A DNA stretch of 64,000 nt from Actinoallomurus purpureus (GTDB taxonomy: Bacteria > Actinomycetota > Actinomycetes > Streptosporangiales > Streptosporangiaceae), in contig NZ_JAMXMY010000015.1 of assembly GCF_024055795.1 (NCBI RefSeq), forward strand, positions 124,001 to 188,000. Direction: 5' to 3'. Below the pieces are notes generated by a model. The model did no database searches. It was not told the origin of the DNA and saw nothing but the letters and a program-made list of their open reading frames with translations. Below are positions 25,596 through 34,475 of this stretch, in pieces. The position numbers and the translations under genes were made by a program. The first letter of the stretch is position 1. Each line of letters starts with the position of its first letter.

Positions 25596-26462
25596 TCACG
25601 TGGTCTGTCCGCCTCTCCAGGCGGCGAGTTCCTCGTTGAATTCTTTCTTCGTGATGATGTTGATCCGGCTCCTGTCGATCTTCGAGGTGCCGTCCGTCAG
25701 GTCTTGGATGTGCCCGTCGCCGACCTTCCAGACGCCGGCCTTCCGCTTCGAGAAGACCGCTCCCAGCCCCATGAAGGTCGAGCGCTGCCTGCGCATGAAC
25801 TTCGCCAGTTCGGCGGCGTCGCGTTTGTCCGCCAGGCGTGCGCCGGCCGCGTCGGCCAGTGCCGGCACCAGATCGCGGAGGCCAATGCGGCTGTTGGCGA
25901 AGTCCCGTACGGCCTTGAGCTGCTGTTGCGCCGGGGCGTTCCGGAGCGCGGCGTCGTACGCCTGGTAGGCGCTCTCGACGTTGTCGTACACCGCCTGCAC
26001 GGCCCTGTTCACCGCGTCGCTCGAGGGCCGCCAACTGCGATCGACACGGTCCCGGAACTGCATGAGCTCCTGTACTTCGGTGTTGAACGCGCCGATCGCC
26101 GTGGCGGCAGAGTTGACCGGGGTCGCCGACACGTTGATTGCCTCGTCGCCCAGTTTGTCGAACTTGACGATCAACATGGCCGCGCCGTGCGTGGCGCGGT
26201 ACTCCATCAGGTCGGCCCCCGGCTCGGCATGGGCCTGCTGCTGCCCGCCCAGGGGCAGATCGGGAAAATCATTTTCGGTCCAGTAGTCGGCGCTGCCGGT
26301 CTTCGCCGAGCAGAACTGCCTCTCCAGGGCCCTGCGCGCATCACTTTCGGTGTGGGTCTCTCCGGCGATGTTGAGCTTATCTCTTGCTAACACTTTGTCG
26401 CCCTTCCCCTGTCTCGAGTGAACGTGAATTCCGATCGGGCATCGGACCGCAAGCATGGTCAT
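25596..26462 (-). CDS. Hypothetical 288-residue protein
   Basis: Largely helical and acidic/basic balanced, without signal peptide or membrane segment. The segment LNIAGETHTESDARRALERQ followed by YWTENDFPDLP near 30-70 looks like a conserved core. The C-terminal part (ADAAGARLADKRDAAELAKF) is helical. I do not recognise the family with confidence; related-looking motifs occur in proteins linked to contractile injection systems, but that is only an impression. Flanked by repeats and small genes at the left of the accessory region; the first ~25 residues may be an over-extended start. Confidence 0.6.
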   Translation of the reverse strand: MTMLAVRCPIGIHVHSRQGKGDKVLARDKLNIAGETHTESDARRALERQFCSAKTGSADYWTENDFPDLPLGGQQQAHAEPGADLMEYRATHGAAMLIVKFDKLGDEAINVSATPVNSAATAIGAFNTEVQELMQFRDRVDRSWRPSSDAVNRAVQAVYDNVESAYQAYDAALRNAPAQQQLKAVRDFANSRIGLRDLVPALADAAGARLADKRDAAELAKFMRRQRSTFMGLGAVFSKRKAGVWKVGDGHIQDLTDGTSKIDRSRINIITKKEFNEELAAWRGGQTT

Positions 26463-26884
26463 GCGGCGCGGAAATCAAGAATCCTTTCCCCCTAGTCGGC
26501 CACCGCCCCCTTGATTGCACATCTCGGCAGTCCGCGTAACTTCATGCTCCCCGCGACGAACAACGAGCGCTACCCTTCGCTTATGACCGGTTGCGGCCAG
26601 TTCGCGTACGCCATCGGTCTCGTCGACGAAGAGGGGCGGCCGACGCCAAGCCATCGACCTCTGCGGTGAGACTTCGTGAGAACGGTAGATGCGGTGGCTG
26701 TTGACATGGTGCAGAGAACGGTCCGACGGCTTGCCTACCCACGTGCCCAGGCCCCGCTTACCCGGCAATCGGTGTGGGCACCAGTGCCTACCGCGTGCCT
26801 AAGCGTCCAGGAATGCGCTCACAGATTGCCTACGACGTGCCTAAGGTCGCGCCTACGGGCCGGACGGCTTGCCTCCATCGGGGG
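26463..26884. repeat. Arm-type GTGCCTA repeats in a gene-poor stretch
   Basis: No credible gene. Between 26733 and 26870 the words TTGCCTAC, GTGCCTAC, GTGCCTAA, TTGCCTAC, GTGCCTAA and GCGCCTAC recur at short spacing in one orientation, just upstream of a tRNA-Lys half. Such clusters resemble arm-type binding sites of tyrosine integrases at attP. Confidence 0.5.
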
Positions 26885-27160
26885 ACGATGGTTGCTCGCT
26901 GGTTGCTCGGATGCCACGAAACAGCCCGTCAGCCAGCGGCACCACCCGGCATCCGAACGGGTCGAGTCGCGGACGAACTAGCATGGACTGGCAGCGAGAG
27001 CACCGATCTGGCACGAGAGCAGCGGACTCTTAATCCTCGGGTTCGGGGTTCAAGTCCCTGGCGGCGCACCCGTCCCGACCTGGGCGTTTCCGGTTCCACC
27101 GGGAACGCCCAGTATCCGTTTAGGCACGGTTTGGAAATCGTGGGTGCTCGGTGGGTGCTC
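26885..27160 (+). repeat. Direct repeat, copy 1 (contains a tRNA-Lys 3' half)
   Basis: Closely matches 39870-40145: both have the TTGCTCGGATGCCACGA-type lead, GTCGCGGACGAAC, GAGAGCACCGATCTG, the tRNA half, ACCTGGGCGTT, GGTTCCACCGGGA and a GTGCTCG/TTGCTCG-type tail. The copies differ by scattered substitutions. Looks like a duplicated integration site left by element insertion. Confidence 0.75.
27021..27070 (+). pseudogene. tRNA-Lys(CTT) 3' half
   Basis: GCGGA-CTCTTAA-TCCTC anticodon arm (CTT; stem imperfect here) is followed by a variable loop, GGGGTTCAAGTCCC T arm and an acceptor-like GGCGGCGCACC. The matching 5' acceptor and D arm are absent upstream, so this is not a working tRNA; it is the usual footprint of integration into a tRNA 3' end. 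Confidence 0.75.
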
Positions 27161-27299
27161 GAGCGTCGCGATCTTGTCGGTCGGGTTATCGAAATCCACC
27201 GGATCACAGTTGCTCCCGCCGTTTGGCAACTCCCCGCTCCGACCCCCAACCACGACCGCCGCGCGCTGCTCGGGCAGGAGCACCTGGCGTACTCGATGC

Positions 27300-27557
27300 T
27301 GGTCCGGCTGGCTGTACGAGGGCATACGTAACTACAAGCACCTGTACGGCGAGGACGAGTTCCACGAGGCGTGTGAGTACTTCTACGTCCACATCGGCGA
27401 GGCCGAGAAGGAGCACAGGGAACAGGCCGTCGTCTCCGCGGCACAGCTCTGCCGGACCGGCGCGGACTTCGAACGCGAACGGGAGGCCTTCGACGGATTC
27501 CTCGACCTGACCGCGCGGTACTGGGCCGGCGTGCACGGCGCGATGCTCGCCGCCTGA
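27300..27557 (+). pseudogene. C-terminal fragment of an unknown helical protein
   Basis: The frame reads EGIRNYKHLYGEDEFHEACE and ends YWAGVHGAMLAA before TGA, with natural actinomycete codon use. No start lies outside the preceding tRNA-derived repeat, so the 5' part was probably lost at the recombination point. It overlaps the next fragment by one base (TGATG). Confidence 0.5.
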
Positions 27558-27709
27558 TGCGTCGCTGGGCGCCGGCCCTGGTGCTGGCCCAGATCACCAG
27601 CCTCCAGGTCGGCGCCGCCGTCGCCACCCGGCTGTTCGGTCACATCGGCACCTGGGCCACGGTGTCGCTGAGAGTTCTGTTTCGCATCCGTACGGCGCCG
27701 TCCGCCTGA
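27557..27709 (+). pseudogene. N-terminal fragment of an EamA/RhaT-type drug-metabolite transporter
   Basis: 50 residues starting MRRWAPALVLAQITSLQVGA, then ATRLFGHIGTWATVSLRVLF, the first two hydrophobic segments of DMT-superfamily exporters. The frame stops after RIRTAPSA where ten membrane segments would be expected. Start codon overlaps the previous stop, typical of a former operon. Confidence 0.6.
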
Positions 27710-27829
27710 GGGCTGCGACCCAGACGAGACGGTTACCTCCGGGAACCTTGTCGTGTCGCGGCGCTACGGCATGGGCCGGATATGGCCGGATAATGCCGGT
27801 TCCAGGAAAGCCGACTTTAAGATCCGTCC

Positions 27830-28760
27830 ATGGTCGGCGTCTGGCCTTTCGTGGGTCGCGTGGACGAAATAGCCGAAATCCGCGCCGCAGCGTGTGCTCG
27901 TACCAAGGCAGGCCTCCTGATCGCAGGTCCGGCGGGGGTCGGCAAGAGCAGGCTCCTCCGCGAGGCGTGCGCGGACCGGGACGTCGTGCCTGTCCAGGCC
28001 ACCCGGGCGGGCGCCGAGCTCGCGGTGCTGGAGTACCTGTCCCTGGGAGAGCCGGTGGGGCTGGCCACGCTCATCGCGCTCACCTCCGCGGAGGCATGCG
28101 AGGCGGTGGAGGAGGCGCAGCTCGCGTCCGTGCTCCGGGACGGCCGCCGGACCCAGATCAGGCTCGCGCACCCGATCTACGGCGAGGTCATCCGCGCGTC
28201 CTGCCCGGTGCTGCGGGCCCGTCGTCGCCAGGCGGAGCTGGCGGCGGTGACAAAGACGTACGGCCATCGGCGCCGGGAGGACGTCATGCGGATCGCGGCA
28301 TGGCGGCTCGAGAGCGGCACCGCCACCGAACCGGGACCGCTGCTGACCGCCGCCGCACTCGCGTACGCGGTGTCCGATCTGTCGCTGGCGCTCCGGCTCG
28401 CCGAGGCCGCGGTCGCGGCGGGTGGCGGCCTGGACGCCACCCTCACGCTCGCCCAGTTCAGGATCTGGTCCGCGCAGCCCAGGAGGCCGCCGCCGCACTC
28501 GCCCTCGCCGACCTGGCGGACGCCGACGAGTTCCAGCGCACCCGCTACGCCGTGAACCGGGCCATCAACCTTGGCTGGGGACTGGGCCGGCTGGACGAGG
28601 CACTGCGCCTCCTCGATGAGGAGGCGGCGCGTCAACCCGTACCGGAGCTCGTCGGGCTCCTCGTCAGCCGAAGCGCCTCGTCTTCCGGACCGACGAGGTC
28701 ATGGTCCTCAAAGATCCCGGGCAGCCGATCGCGACATCGGAAGCCGACGCACGACTCGAG
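27830..28760 (+). pseudogene. Decayed LAL-type LuxR regulator (AAA domain)
   Basis: Begins MVGVWPFVGRVDEIAEIRAA with Walker A GPAGVGKS near residue 37. It then jumps to the LEYLSLGEPVGLATLIAL and RLAHPIYGEVIRA motifs, which in full LAL regulators lie about 150 residues further on, so an internal deletion is likely. The frame shifts around 28460 (the ADLADADEFQRTRYAVNRAI stretch is in another frame) and no C-terminal LuxR helix-turn-helix follows. Non-functional remnant. Confidence 0.7.
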
Positions 28761-28914
28761 TCGAAGATGCGCCTCAGCTGAGGACCAGGAACTGCCTCGA
28801 ATAGACCCAGGACGAAAAAGCCTCAAGGAGCTACACCCGGCCTAATTAGGCCAACCGCGTCAGCGCGAAACGGGGTACCGTGCTTCGTCTGTGGTTTTCA
28901 TGAGGAGGGTCGCC

Positions 28915-29919
28915 GTGCTCGCCAAACTCGCCGCTGGCCTGGTCCTAGTCGCCGCGTTGCTGCCCGCTCCGGCCCAAGCGTCCGGAGCGCCGTCCGACCC
29001 GACCCGCGCGCAGCTTCGTACGATCGTGGAGAACGTCACCCAGGCGGACGGAAAACGCTATGCGCTGCACGACGACGCCGGCCACACAATGGACACAGTC
29101 AAGGTCATCCAGGACAACACCGGTGGTTATCTGGCCGTCTCGCACTTCATGTTCACCGATGGCCATTTCCGGGTCAACCTCGCGACGTCGAGCGACCTGC
29201 TGACCTGGCACTGGGTACGCGAGCTCGCCGGTAGTAACACCGGCCCGGCCTCGCAGCCGACCATCGCGCAGGCCTCCAACGGCGGTTTCGTCCTCGCCTG
29301 GGAGCAAGAGAATTCGGGCGGCGGCAACAACCATCTCGCCTTCCGTTATTTCGCCAGTCGCACCGACCTGCTCGCCGGCAATGTCTCCCGCTCGTACGAC
29401 GCGCCGCGGCAGCTGTCGTCCTGCGCGGAAGGTACGCCGAACCTATACTCGATCAAGCTGTCACCGGACATCGACCACTCGACCATCGACGTCGGCGCGC
29501 ATTACTGGTGGAACTGCGACCGGGACCGTCAGCAGCGGGGAACGCTCACGAACTTCGGCTCCTGGACGACCTCGGCACAACCGAACTTCGACAACGCCCT
29601 GCTTTACTGGGGCGTGGGCGGGAACATCGGCGACCGCGACCAGACCGTCTTCCTCGGCTACAGCTTCGGGCTGATCGAAGGTCAGTACACCAAGGGAGAC
29701 TTCGGCTCCTGGCGGGTCTTCCTGTACGACTACCAGACCGGCAACGCCGATCGCACCACCATCCAAACCGACGGCGGCAGCACGGCGTTCGCGAATCCCA
29801 CGCTGACGGCGCTGAAGACACCAAGCGGTCAACGCGCCATGCTCGTCACGCTGTTCGTCCCGAGCGAAGGCGCGGCGCCGGGAGAATCCGGCGAGCTGCT
29901 CTATTACAAGACCTATTAG
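28915..29919 (+). CDS. Secreted beta-propeller glycoside hydrolase-like protein
   Basis: 334 residues from GTG 28915, which has GAGGAGGG five bases upstream; ATG 28900 is an in-frame alternative that adds five residues. Signal peptide with LAAGLVLVAALLPAPAQASG. The mature part has blade-like repeats (GYLAVSHFMFTDGHFRVNLA, SSDLLTWHWVRELAG, GGFVLAWEQENSGG) as in GH43/GH32/sialidase-type five-bladed propellers. Acidic residues are spread through the blades, but I cannot name a catalytic set. Probably acts outside the cell on a sugar polymer. Free-standing; a solitary IS end follows its stop. Confidence 0.65.
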   Translation: MLAKLAAGLVLVAALLPAPAQASGAPSDPTRAQLRTIVENVTQADGKRYALHDDAGHTMDTVKVIQDNTGGYLAVSHFMFTDGHFRVNLATSSDLLTWHWVRELAGSNTGPASQPTIAQASNGGFVLAWEQENSGGGNNHLAFRYFASRTDLLAGNVSRSYDAPRQLSSCAEGTPNLYSIKLSPDIDHSTIDVGAHYWWNCDRDRQQRGTLTNFGSWTTSAQPNFDNALLYWGVGGNIGDRDQTVFLGYSFGLIEGQYTKGDFGSWRVFLYDYQTGNADRTTIQTDGGSTAFANPTLTALKTPSGQRAMLVTLFVPSEGAAPGESGELLYYKTY

Positions 29920-29935
29920 TACTGCAACGGCGCCC
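29917..29935 (+). repeat. Solitary insertion-sequence end
   Basis: TTAGTACTGCAACGGC starts right at the stop codon of the preceding gene. The same 16 bases occur at 59126-59141 beside a transposase remnant on the other strand, so this is likely the end of the same IS family with the rest lost. Confidence 0.5.
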
Positions 29936-30031
29936 TTAAAACTGCCGGACCCACCAAGATCAAGTCTCAGGAATCACGATAGGCCGTCGCAGTGCCAGGG
30001 CCGCATTTCCTCGCGCGCCAAGCCAGGGTAA

Positions 30032-30166
30032 TCAGTCGAACAGGTCGGCGATGGATGTAGCAATGACGGCGCGGTCAAGCCAGGTGTCGAGTTGCCGCAG
30101 ATCGGTCCAGGCACAGATGCGAGCACGGGCGTCCTTTGGCACCTCGAAAACCCGCAGGTCAGCCAT
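30032..30166 (-). pseudogene. C-terminal fragment of an Rpn-like nuclease/transposase
   Basis: 44 codons reading MADLRVFEVPKDARARICAW, then DLRQLDTWLDRAVIATSIADLFD and a stop, the typical end of PD-(D/E)XK Rpn-family recombination-promoting nucleases or their relatives. It is fused at the GCAGGTCAG repeat next to the tRNA-Val half, so its 5' part was lost there. Confidence 0.5.
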
Positions 30167-30185
30167 TGATCAGTACGACCTTTTT

Positions 30186-30230
30186 TTGACACGGTAGAGG
30201 TCACTGGTTCGATCCCAGTATCGCCCACCA
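30186..30230 (+). pseudogene. tRNA-Val(GAC) 3' half, copy A
   Basis: TTGACAC anticodon loop remnant, GAGGTC, T arm CTGGTTCGATCCCAG and acceptor end TATCGCCCACCA with encoded CCA. No 5' half. Preceded by CTCGAAAACCCGCAGGTCAG and followed by GCAGGTCAGG, repeats shared with copies B and C. Confidence 0.75.
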
Positions 30231-30231
30231 C

Positions 30232-30960
30232 GTGAAAGTGCAGGTCAGGAGCCCTGCTTCTCTTCCAGAGAGGCGAGGGGGGTACCGGCGCGTGCACGGC
30301 GAACTTCTCGTGCTCGGGGTTAAGGTGGCCGCCTCGACCGTGTGGGAGATCATCAAGGACGCCGGCATCGATCCGGCACCCGAACGGACCTCCACTACGT
30401 GGGCCGGCTTCCTGCGTCCCGGGCAGGCGCTCTCTTCGCATGCGACTTCCTGGAAGCCGTGACCCTGTCGGGAGCACGCATGTACGTGCTTGCGGTGATC
30501 GAGCACCGTGCCCGCCGGATCCGGATTCTGGGTGCGACCGCGCACCCGACCGCGTCCTGGGTGGTGCGGGCGGCGAAGAACCTGGTCATGGACCTGGAAG
30601 ACGCCCGGTGCCGGGCACGGTTCCTGATCCGGGACCGCGACGGTAAGTTCCCTGGGCCGTTCGACTCCGTCCTGGCCGATGCGGGAATCGAGATCGTGCT
30701 CACCGGAGTTCGGATACCGAGAATGAACGCGATCATGGAGCGGTGGGTGCAGACCTGCCGGCATGAACTGCTTGACCGGACCTTGATCTGGAACCAGCGG
30801 CACCTGCTCCACGCCCTACGCTAGTTCGAGGCCTTCTACAACGAGCATCGGCCCCATCGCATCGCCAACGCCCGGCCTGTCCGTCCGCTGCCGCAGCCAA
30901 TTACCGACCCAGACCAGATCGCCGACCTGGAAATACCGTGTATTTCGAAATCCCGTTCTA
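30232..30960 (+). pseudogene. Broken rve-type transposase
   Basis: Two frames are needed: the first reads RRVHGELLVLGVKVAASTVW (HTH_21-like entry), the second carries the catalytic core with CDFLEAVTLSGARMYVLAV (Asp 1), RFLIRDRDGKF (Asp 2) and PRMNAIMERWVQTCRHEL (Glu). An in-frame TAG after HALR interrupts the final FEAFYNEHRPHR. One frameshift plus one nonsense codon make it inactive. IS3/IS481-like. Confidence 0.8.
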
Positions 30961-31548
30961 GGTAAGATTTTTGGAAATCGCCGGAAGCGCCGAAATGTGT
31001 GCCACGCGCGCGGTGTTCGGTGACGAACCAACCGACGCTGAATGACACGATTTCCTACTCAAGCGCGGCAGCACCCTCCTGGGCAAGGCCGCCGCCAAGG
31101 CTCGCAAGGTCGGCCACGCCGAACAGCGCCGCCAGACCGCCCGTGTCAAAAGGACGGCACACAAACGCGGTCGATGAACCAGCCAGTCGCCAGGTGCACG
31201 GAGCCACCACCCGTGGCTCAGCGGCGCACTGACGGAGGGTAGGCACGATCGCCGGCCGGTTTCCGCGAGTGGTCCGGATGCCGAGGTGCCCAACCAGGGC
31301 GGCGCCGGTGTGAGATCTATGGCCGAGAGTCTGCCTGCGGAGCCTGTTTTCCGGCACGGGATTGACCAAGGCCCGCGGCTAAGTGCAGGTAAAAGCATAG
31401 ACCACCGCGAATCATCGAAAGCTAATGCGAAAGTGAGCTATTGACATATATATGTCAATAGTACGTTAATGTCCCCGGTGGATCCTCCGTCCACTGTCGC
31501 CCCGGCGTGCTGGTGGGCGACCTCTACGAGCACGTACAGGAGTTGCGT
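30961..31548. other. Gene-poor stretch with short coding debris
   Basis: A plus frame ending at 31173 reads GKAAAKARKVGHAEQRRQTA before a stop and looks like the basic tail of a lost gene. The rest shows no gene. Around 31440 the AT-rich TATATATGTCAATAGTACGTTAATG could be the old promoter of the Kelch pseudogene. Confidence 0.35.
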
Positions 31549-32472
31549 GTGCGCACCTTTCCTCTGAGAGGGTTCGCTGCAGGGCGGATGGCGTACGCCA
31601 TTGCAGTCCTCAGCGCCACAGGATTGGCGGTTCTGGGCACCCAGGCACCGGCCTCCGCGGCGGAGCCGAGACCCCGTCCTCGGTGGCAAGCTCTACCTGA
31701 TCGGCGGCTGCGACACCGGCTGCGGCGTCACCGACGCCAGCGTCTACAACCCGGCCACCGACAGCTGGAGCCAGATCGCCCCCTACCCCGAGCCGGTCGG
31801 CTGGACCTCCTGCGCCGGCATCGACGGCAAGATCTACTGCGCCGGCGGCACCACCACCGGCGGTGACATCAAGCACGCCTACGTCTACGACCCGGCCACC
31901 GACATCTGGTCCAAGCTGCCCGACATGCCCGTCGCGCTGTGGGGCTCCGCGTACGCCACGGCCAACGGCCTGCTGATGATCTCCGGCGGCGTCAACGGCA
32001 ACGCCGCCACCAACCAGGGCGTCGCCTACCATCCGCAGACCGGCACCTGGAGCACCCTGCCGAACGCCACCACCCCGACCTACCGGTCCGCCGGTGCTCC
32101 CGGCTTCTACAAGATCGGCGGCTCGACCGGCGGAATCACACCCACCTCGGCCGTGGAGACCCTCCCCGGATTCGGCGTCGACCCCAGCGCCAACGTCCCA
32201 TGGCTGCGCGAGTCCACCAAGCAACTGACCCTGCCGCCCCGTGCCCAGGCGACCGTCAGGGTCACCCTGGACTCCGGCGTTCCACAGATCAGCCAACCCG
32301 GTGGCTACAGCGCCCAGCTCGTGTTCGGCAGCACCACCCCGTACACCTTGCCGGCGGCTCCGGTGACGCTGCACGTCGCCCCACCGAAGTCCCAGAGCCC
32401 GGCCACCGGAGCGAGGTGAACCTCAAGACAGGAGCCAAGGTCACTGAGAACATCACCCTGACTCGGAAGTAA
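31549..32472 (+). pseudogene. Decayed secreted Kelch-repeat protein
   Basis: GTG 31549 with AGGAG upstream begins a signal peptide (MAYAIAVLSATGLAVLGTQA). The frame breaks near 31670 and resumes in another frame with Kelch blades such as GGKLYLIGGCDTGCG, SVYNPATDSWSQIAPYP and IYCAGGTTTGG, then PQISQPGGYSAQLVFG. A second shift near 32400 leads to NLKTGAKVTENITLTRK. This matches the C-terminal half of large secreted S8-peptidase/Kelch proteins of actinomycetes, with the protease part deleted. Confidence 0.7.
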
Positions 32473-32589
32473 CCCAACAACCACAATTCCAGTGCCGGGC
32501 CGGCCCTCGGGAGCCGGCCCGGCACCGGCACGCTTACGCCCAGAGGATGTCCCGCTCGAAAATTGGGGTCCGGGCACTGACCCGCAGGT

Positions 32590-32990
32590 TCAGGCAGGAG
32601 TGGGGCCTAGGCATTTCATAGGCACCCGATCGGCATCGCCCTACCAGCCGCGTGCCCAAGTTCTGTCCACACCGGCCTTGAGCCGGCTAAAGATCGCCGC
32701 TGCCTGGCTCCGGGTCGAGCGCCGACAGAACGAGTTCCGCGACCGTATTGACCAGAGCCGTACCCCTTGCACGGCTGACGACGCTGATCGTGCATTGCGA
32801 CTGAACGTCGTCTCAGGCCCGGAAGAACCGCAGATCACAACCGTGCTCCCCCGGTTCGTGCTCCCACTGCTCCCGCCCGGAGCACCGAGCGGCGGGAGCA
32901 CACATGGTTCCCGAACCGTCCCGAACATGCGCCAACAACCAGCATCCGGCGACACTGACCTGCGACATCTCGAAAACCAGCAGGTCAGGG
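32590..32990. repeat. att-flank repeats (TAGGCAY and GTGCTCCC words)
   Basis: Contains TAGGCATTTCATAGGCACCCGATCGGCA, near-identical to 50191-50218, and GTGCTCCC/GGAGCAC words with ATGGTTCCCGAACCGTCCCGAA, similar to 50330-50420. Both lie just upstream of a tRNA-Val half, so they appear to be paired flanks of one integration system. No gene seen. Confidence 0.55.
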
Positions 32991-33006
32991 CATGATCGGT
33001 ACGATC

Positions 33007-33051
33007 TTGACACGGTAGAGGTCACTGGTTCAATCCCAGTATCGCCCACCA
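33007..33051 (+). pseudogene. tRNA-Val(GAC) 3' half, copy B
   Basis: TTGACAC, GGTAGAGGTC, T arm CTGGTTCAATCCCAG and TATCGCCCACCA, matching copy A except for one T-loop base. Upstream TCTCGAAAACCAGCAGGTCAGG and downstream GCAGGTCAGG are shared. No 5' half of a tRNA. Between here and 33358 no gene is recognisable. Confidence 0.75.
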
Positions 33052-33358
33052 CATCAATGCAGGTCAGGCCATGCGCCTGGCGTACTTGGCCTGGTGATTC
33101 CTCCGCATGGACACCGCCTTTCACAGACCTGCTGCTCCCGATCGGCGGTCAAGCGCAGGAGGTCCCAGATCAGATCGGGCCGCATCAAGGTGTTCTACTC
33201 TGGCCAACGCGGCCACCGCGTGATCTTCAGTACCAACACACCTGAAGCATCGCAACGGTGGCCGTCTCGCTTACTTGTAGGCATAGGCCAACATCCCAAC
33301 AGTGAGGCACTCGCCGTCAGGAGGCCTCCGAAACCAAGATCGCGATCTGGAGTACTAG

Positions 33359-33760
33359 CTAGGGTATGGGATCGGCGATGGATCCAAGGAAACCATCCGC
33401 ATACATCAATGCTTCGGCGATGTATTTTATGTTTTGACGATCAATCCCCTGCACCACATCAAAGAGAGCGATCTTACACGCCCCGGAGATGCTTGCCGCA
33501 ATCCGGAGAATTACTGCCTGCTCTTGATCGGCCTCCAGGTCGCCACTGTCGAGCGCAGCAACTGCAGCACCCCACTCGATGCCAGCCGCCGCAGGCGGGT
33601 CTTCGTAAGTAACAACGAATTTGAGAAGGTCTCTGTTGCTTAGCCAGTATCCATGCCGGACGAGAAGTTGGACAGATGCCTCGTAGACATAGTTTCCGCC
33701 CGCACCTCTCATCAGCAGCGAGGCCAAGTACTCAGCCTCACTTTGGAATTTCAACGTCAC
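33359..33760 (-). CDS. Hypothetical 133-residue protein
   Basis: Starts at GTG 33760 with GGAGG at five bases. A compact, soluble, helical protein with no signal peptide (AEYLASLLMRGAGGNYVYEA, LLKFVVTYEDPPAAAGIEWG, GFLGSIADPIP). Lower GC than its neighbours, and isolated between a tRNA-Val half and transposase debris, suggesting recent transfer. The size and single-gene setting would suit an immunity-type protein, but no toxin partner is adjacent. Family unknown. Confidence 0.6.
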   Translation of the reverse strand: MTLKFQSEAEYLASLLMRGAGGNYVYEASVQLLVRHGYWLSNRDLLKFVVTYEDPPAAAGIEWGAAVAALDSGDLEADQEQAVILRIAASISGACKIALFDVVQGIDRQNIKYIAEALMYADGFLGSIADPIP

Positions 33761-33964
33761 TCAACCTCCAATCTATAGCCACCGTAAAGCTTACGAAACG
33801 CACCTGGAAGTGACATGGTCAGCAAATCAGGGATCTAAAAGTGACGCCTCACGGCACCTCGACTTCACCCTCGCCTTCTGCGCGGCCAACAAGGCCGGCG
33901 TCGCCAGCTCCCCAGTTTGCGATTGCCTCCGGAGCGGGACCCTTGTAGCCAGCTTCGCCATTAG

Positions 33965-34372
<408 letters not shown>

Positions 34373-34389
34373 TCGAGCGGCACAGCCTT

Positions 34390-34460
34390 GAACATCGTCC
34401 GTAGACAGGGGCGAGGACTCCAGGCAGAATCGCTGACGGAAATTTCGGCAGTTTCACCGC
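34390..34460 (+). repeat. Extragenic repeat, copy 1
   Basis: GAACATCGTC, GGGGCG, ACTCCAGGCAGAA, ATTTCGGCAGTTTCACC recur in the same order at 38965-39045. A shortened related piece (GAATTTCGGCAGTTCA) sits at 63930. The copies have diverged. Confidence 0.45.
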
Positions 34461-34475
34461 GAATCGGGGGTTCGG

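Noticed and set aside
26929-27070. Possible complete tRNA-Lys
   Set aside because: The 5' acceptor strand complementary to GGCGGCG and a D arm are missing, so only a 3' half is supported.
28915-29919. Sialidase assignment for the propeller protein
   Set aside because: No Asp-box repeats (SxDxGxTW) are visible, so only a general glycoside-hydrolase-like propeller is claimed.
32813-33124. 103-codon minus frame with LLVFEMSQVSVAGCWLLAHV
   Set aside because: It overlaps the tRNA-Val half and att-flank repeats; this kind of frame arises from repeated attachment-site DNA rather than a gene.
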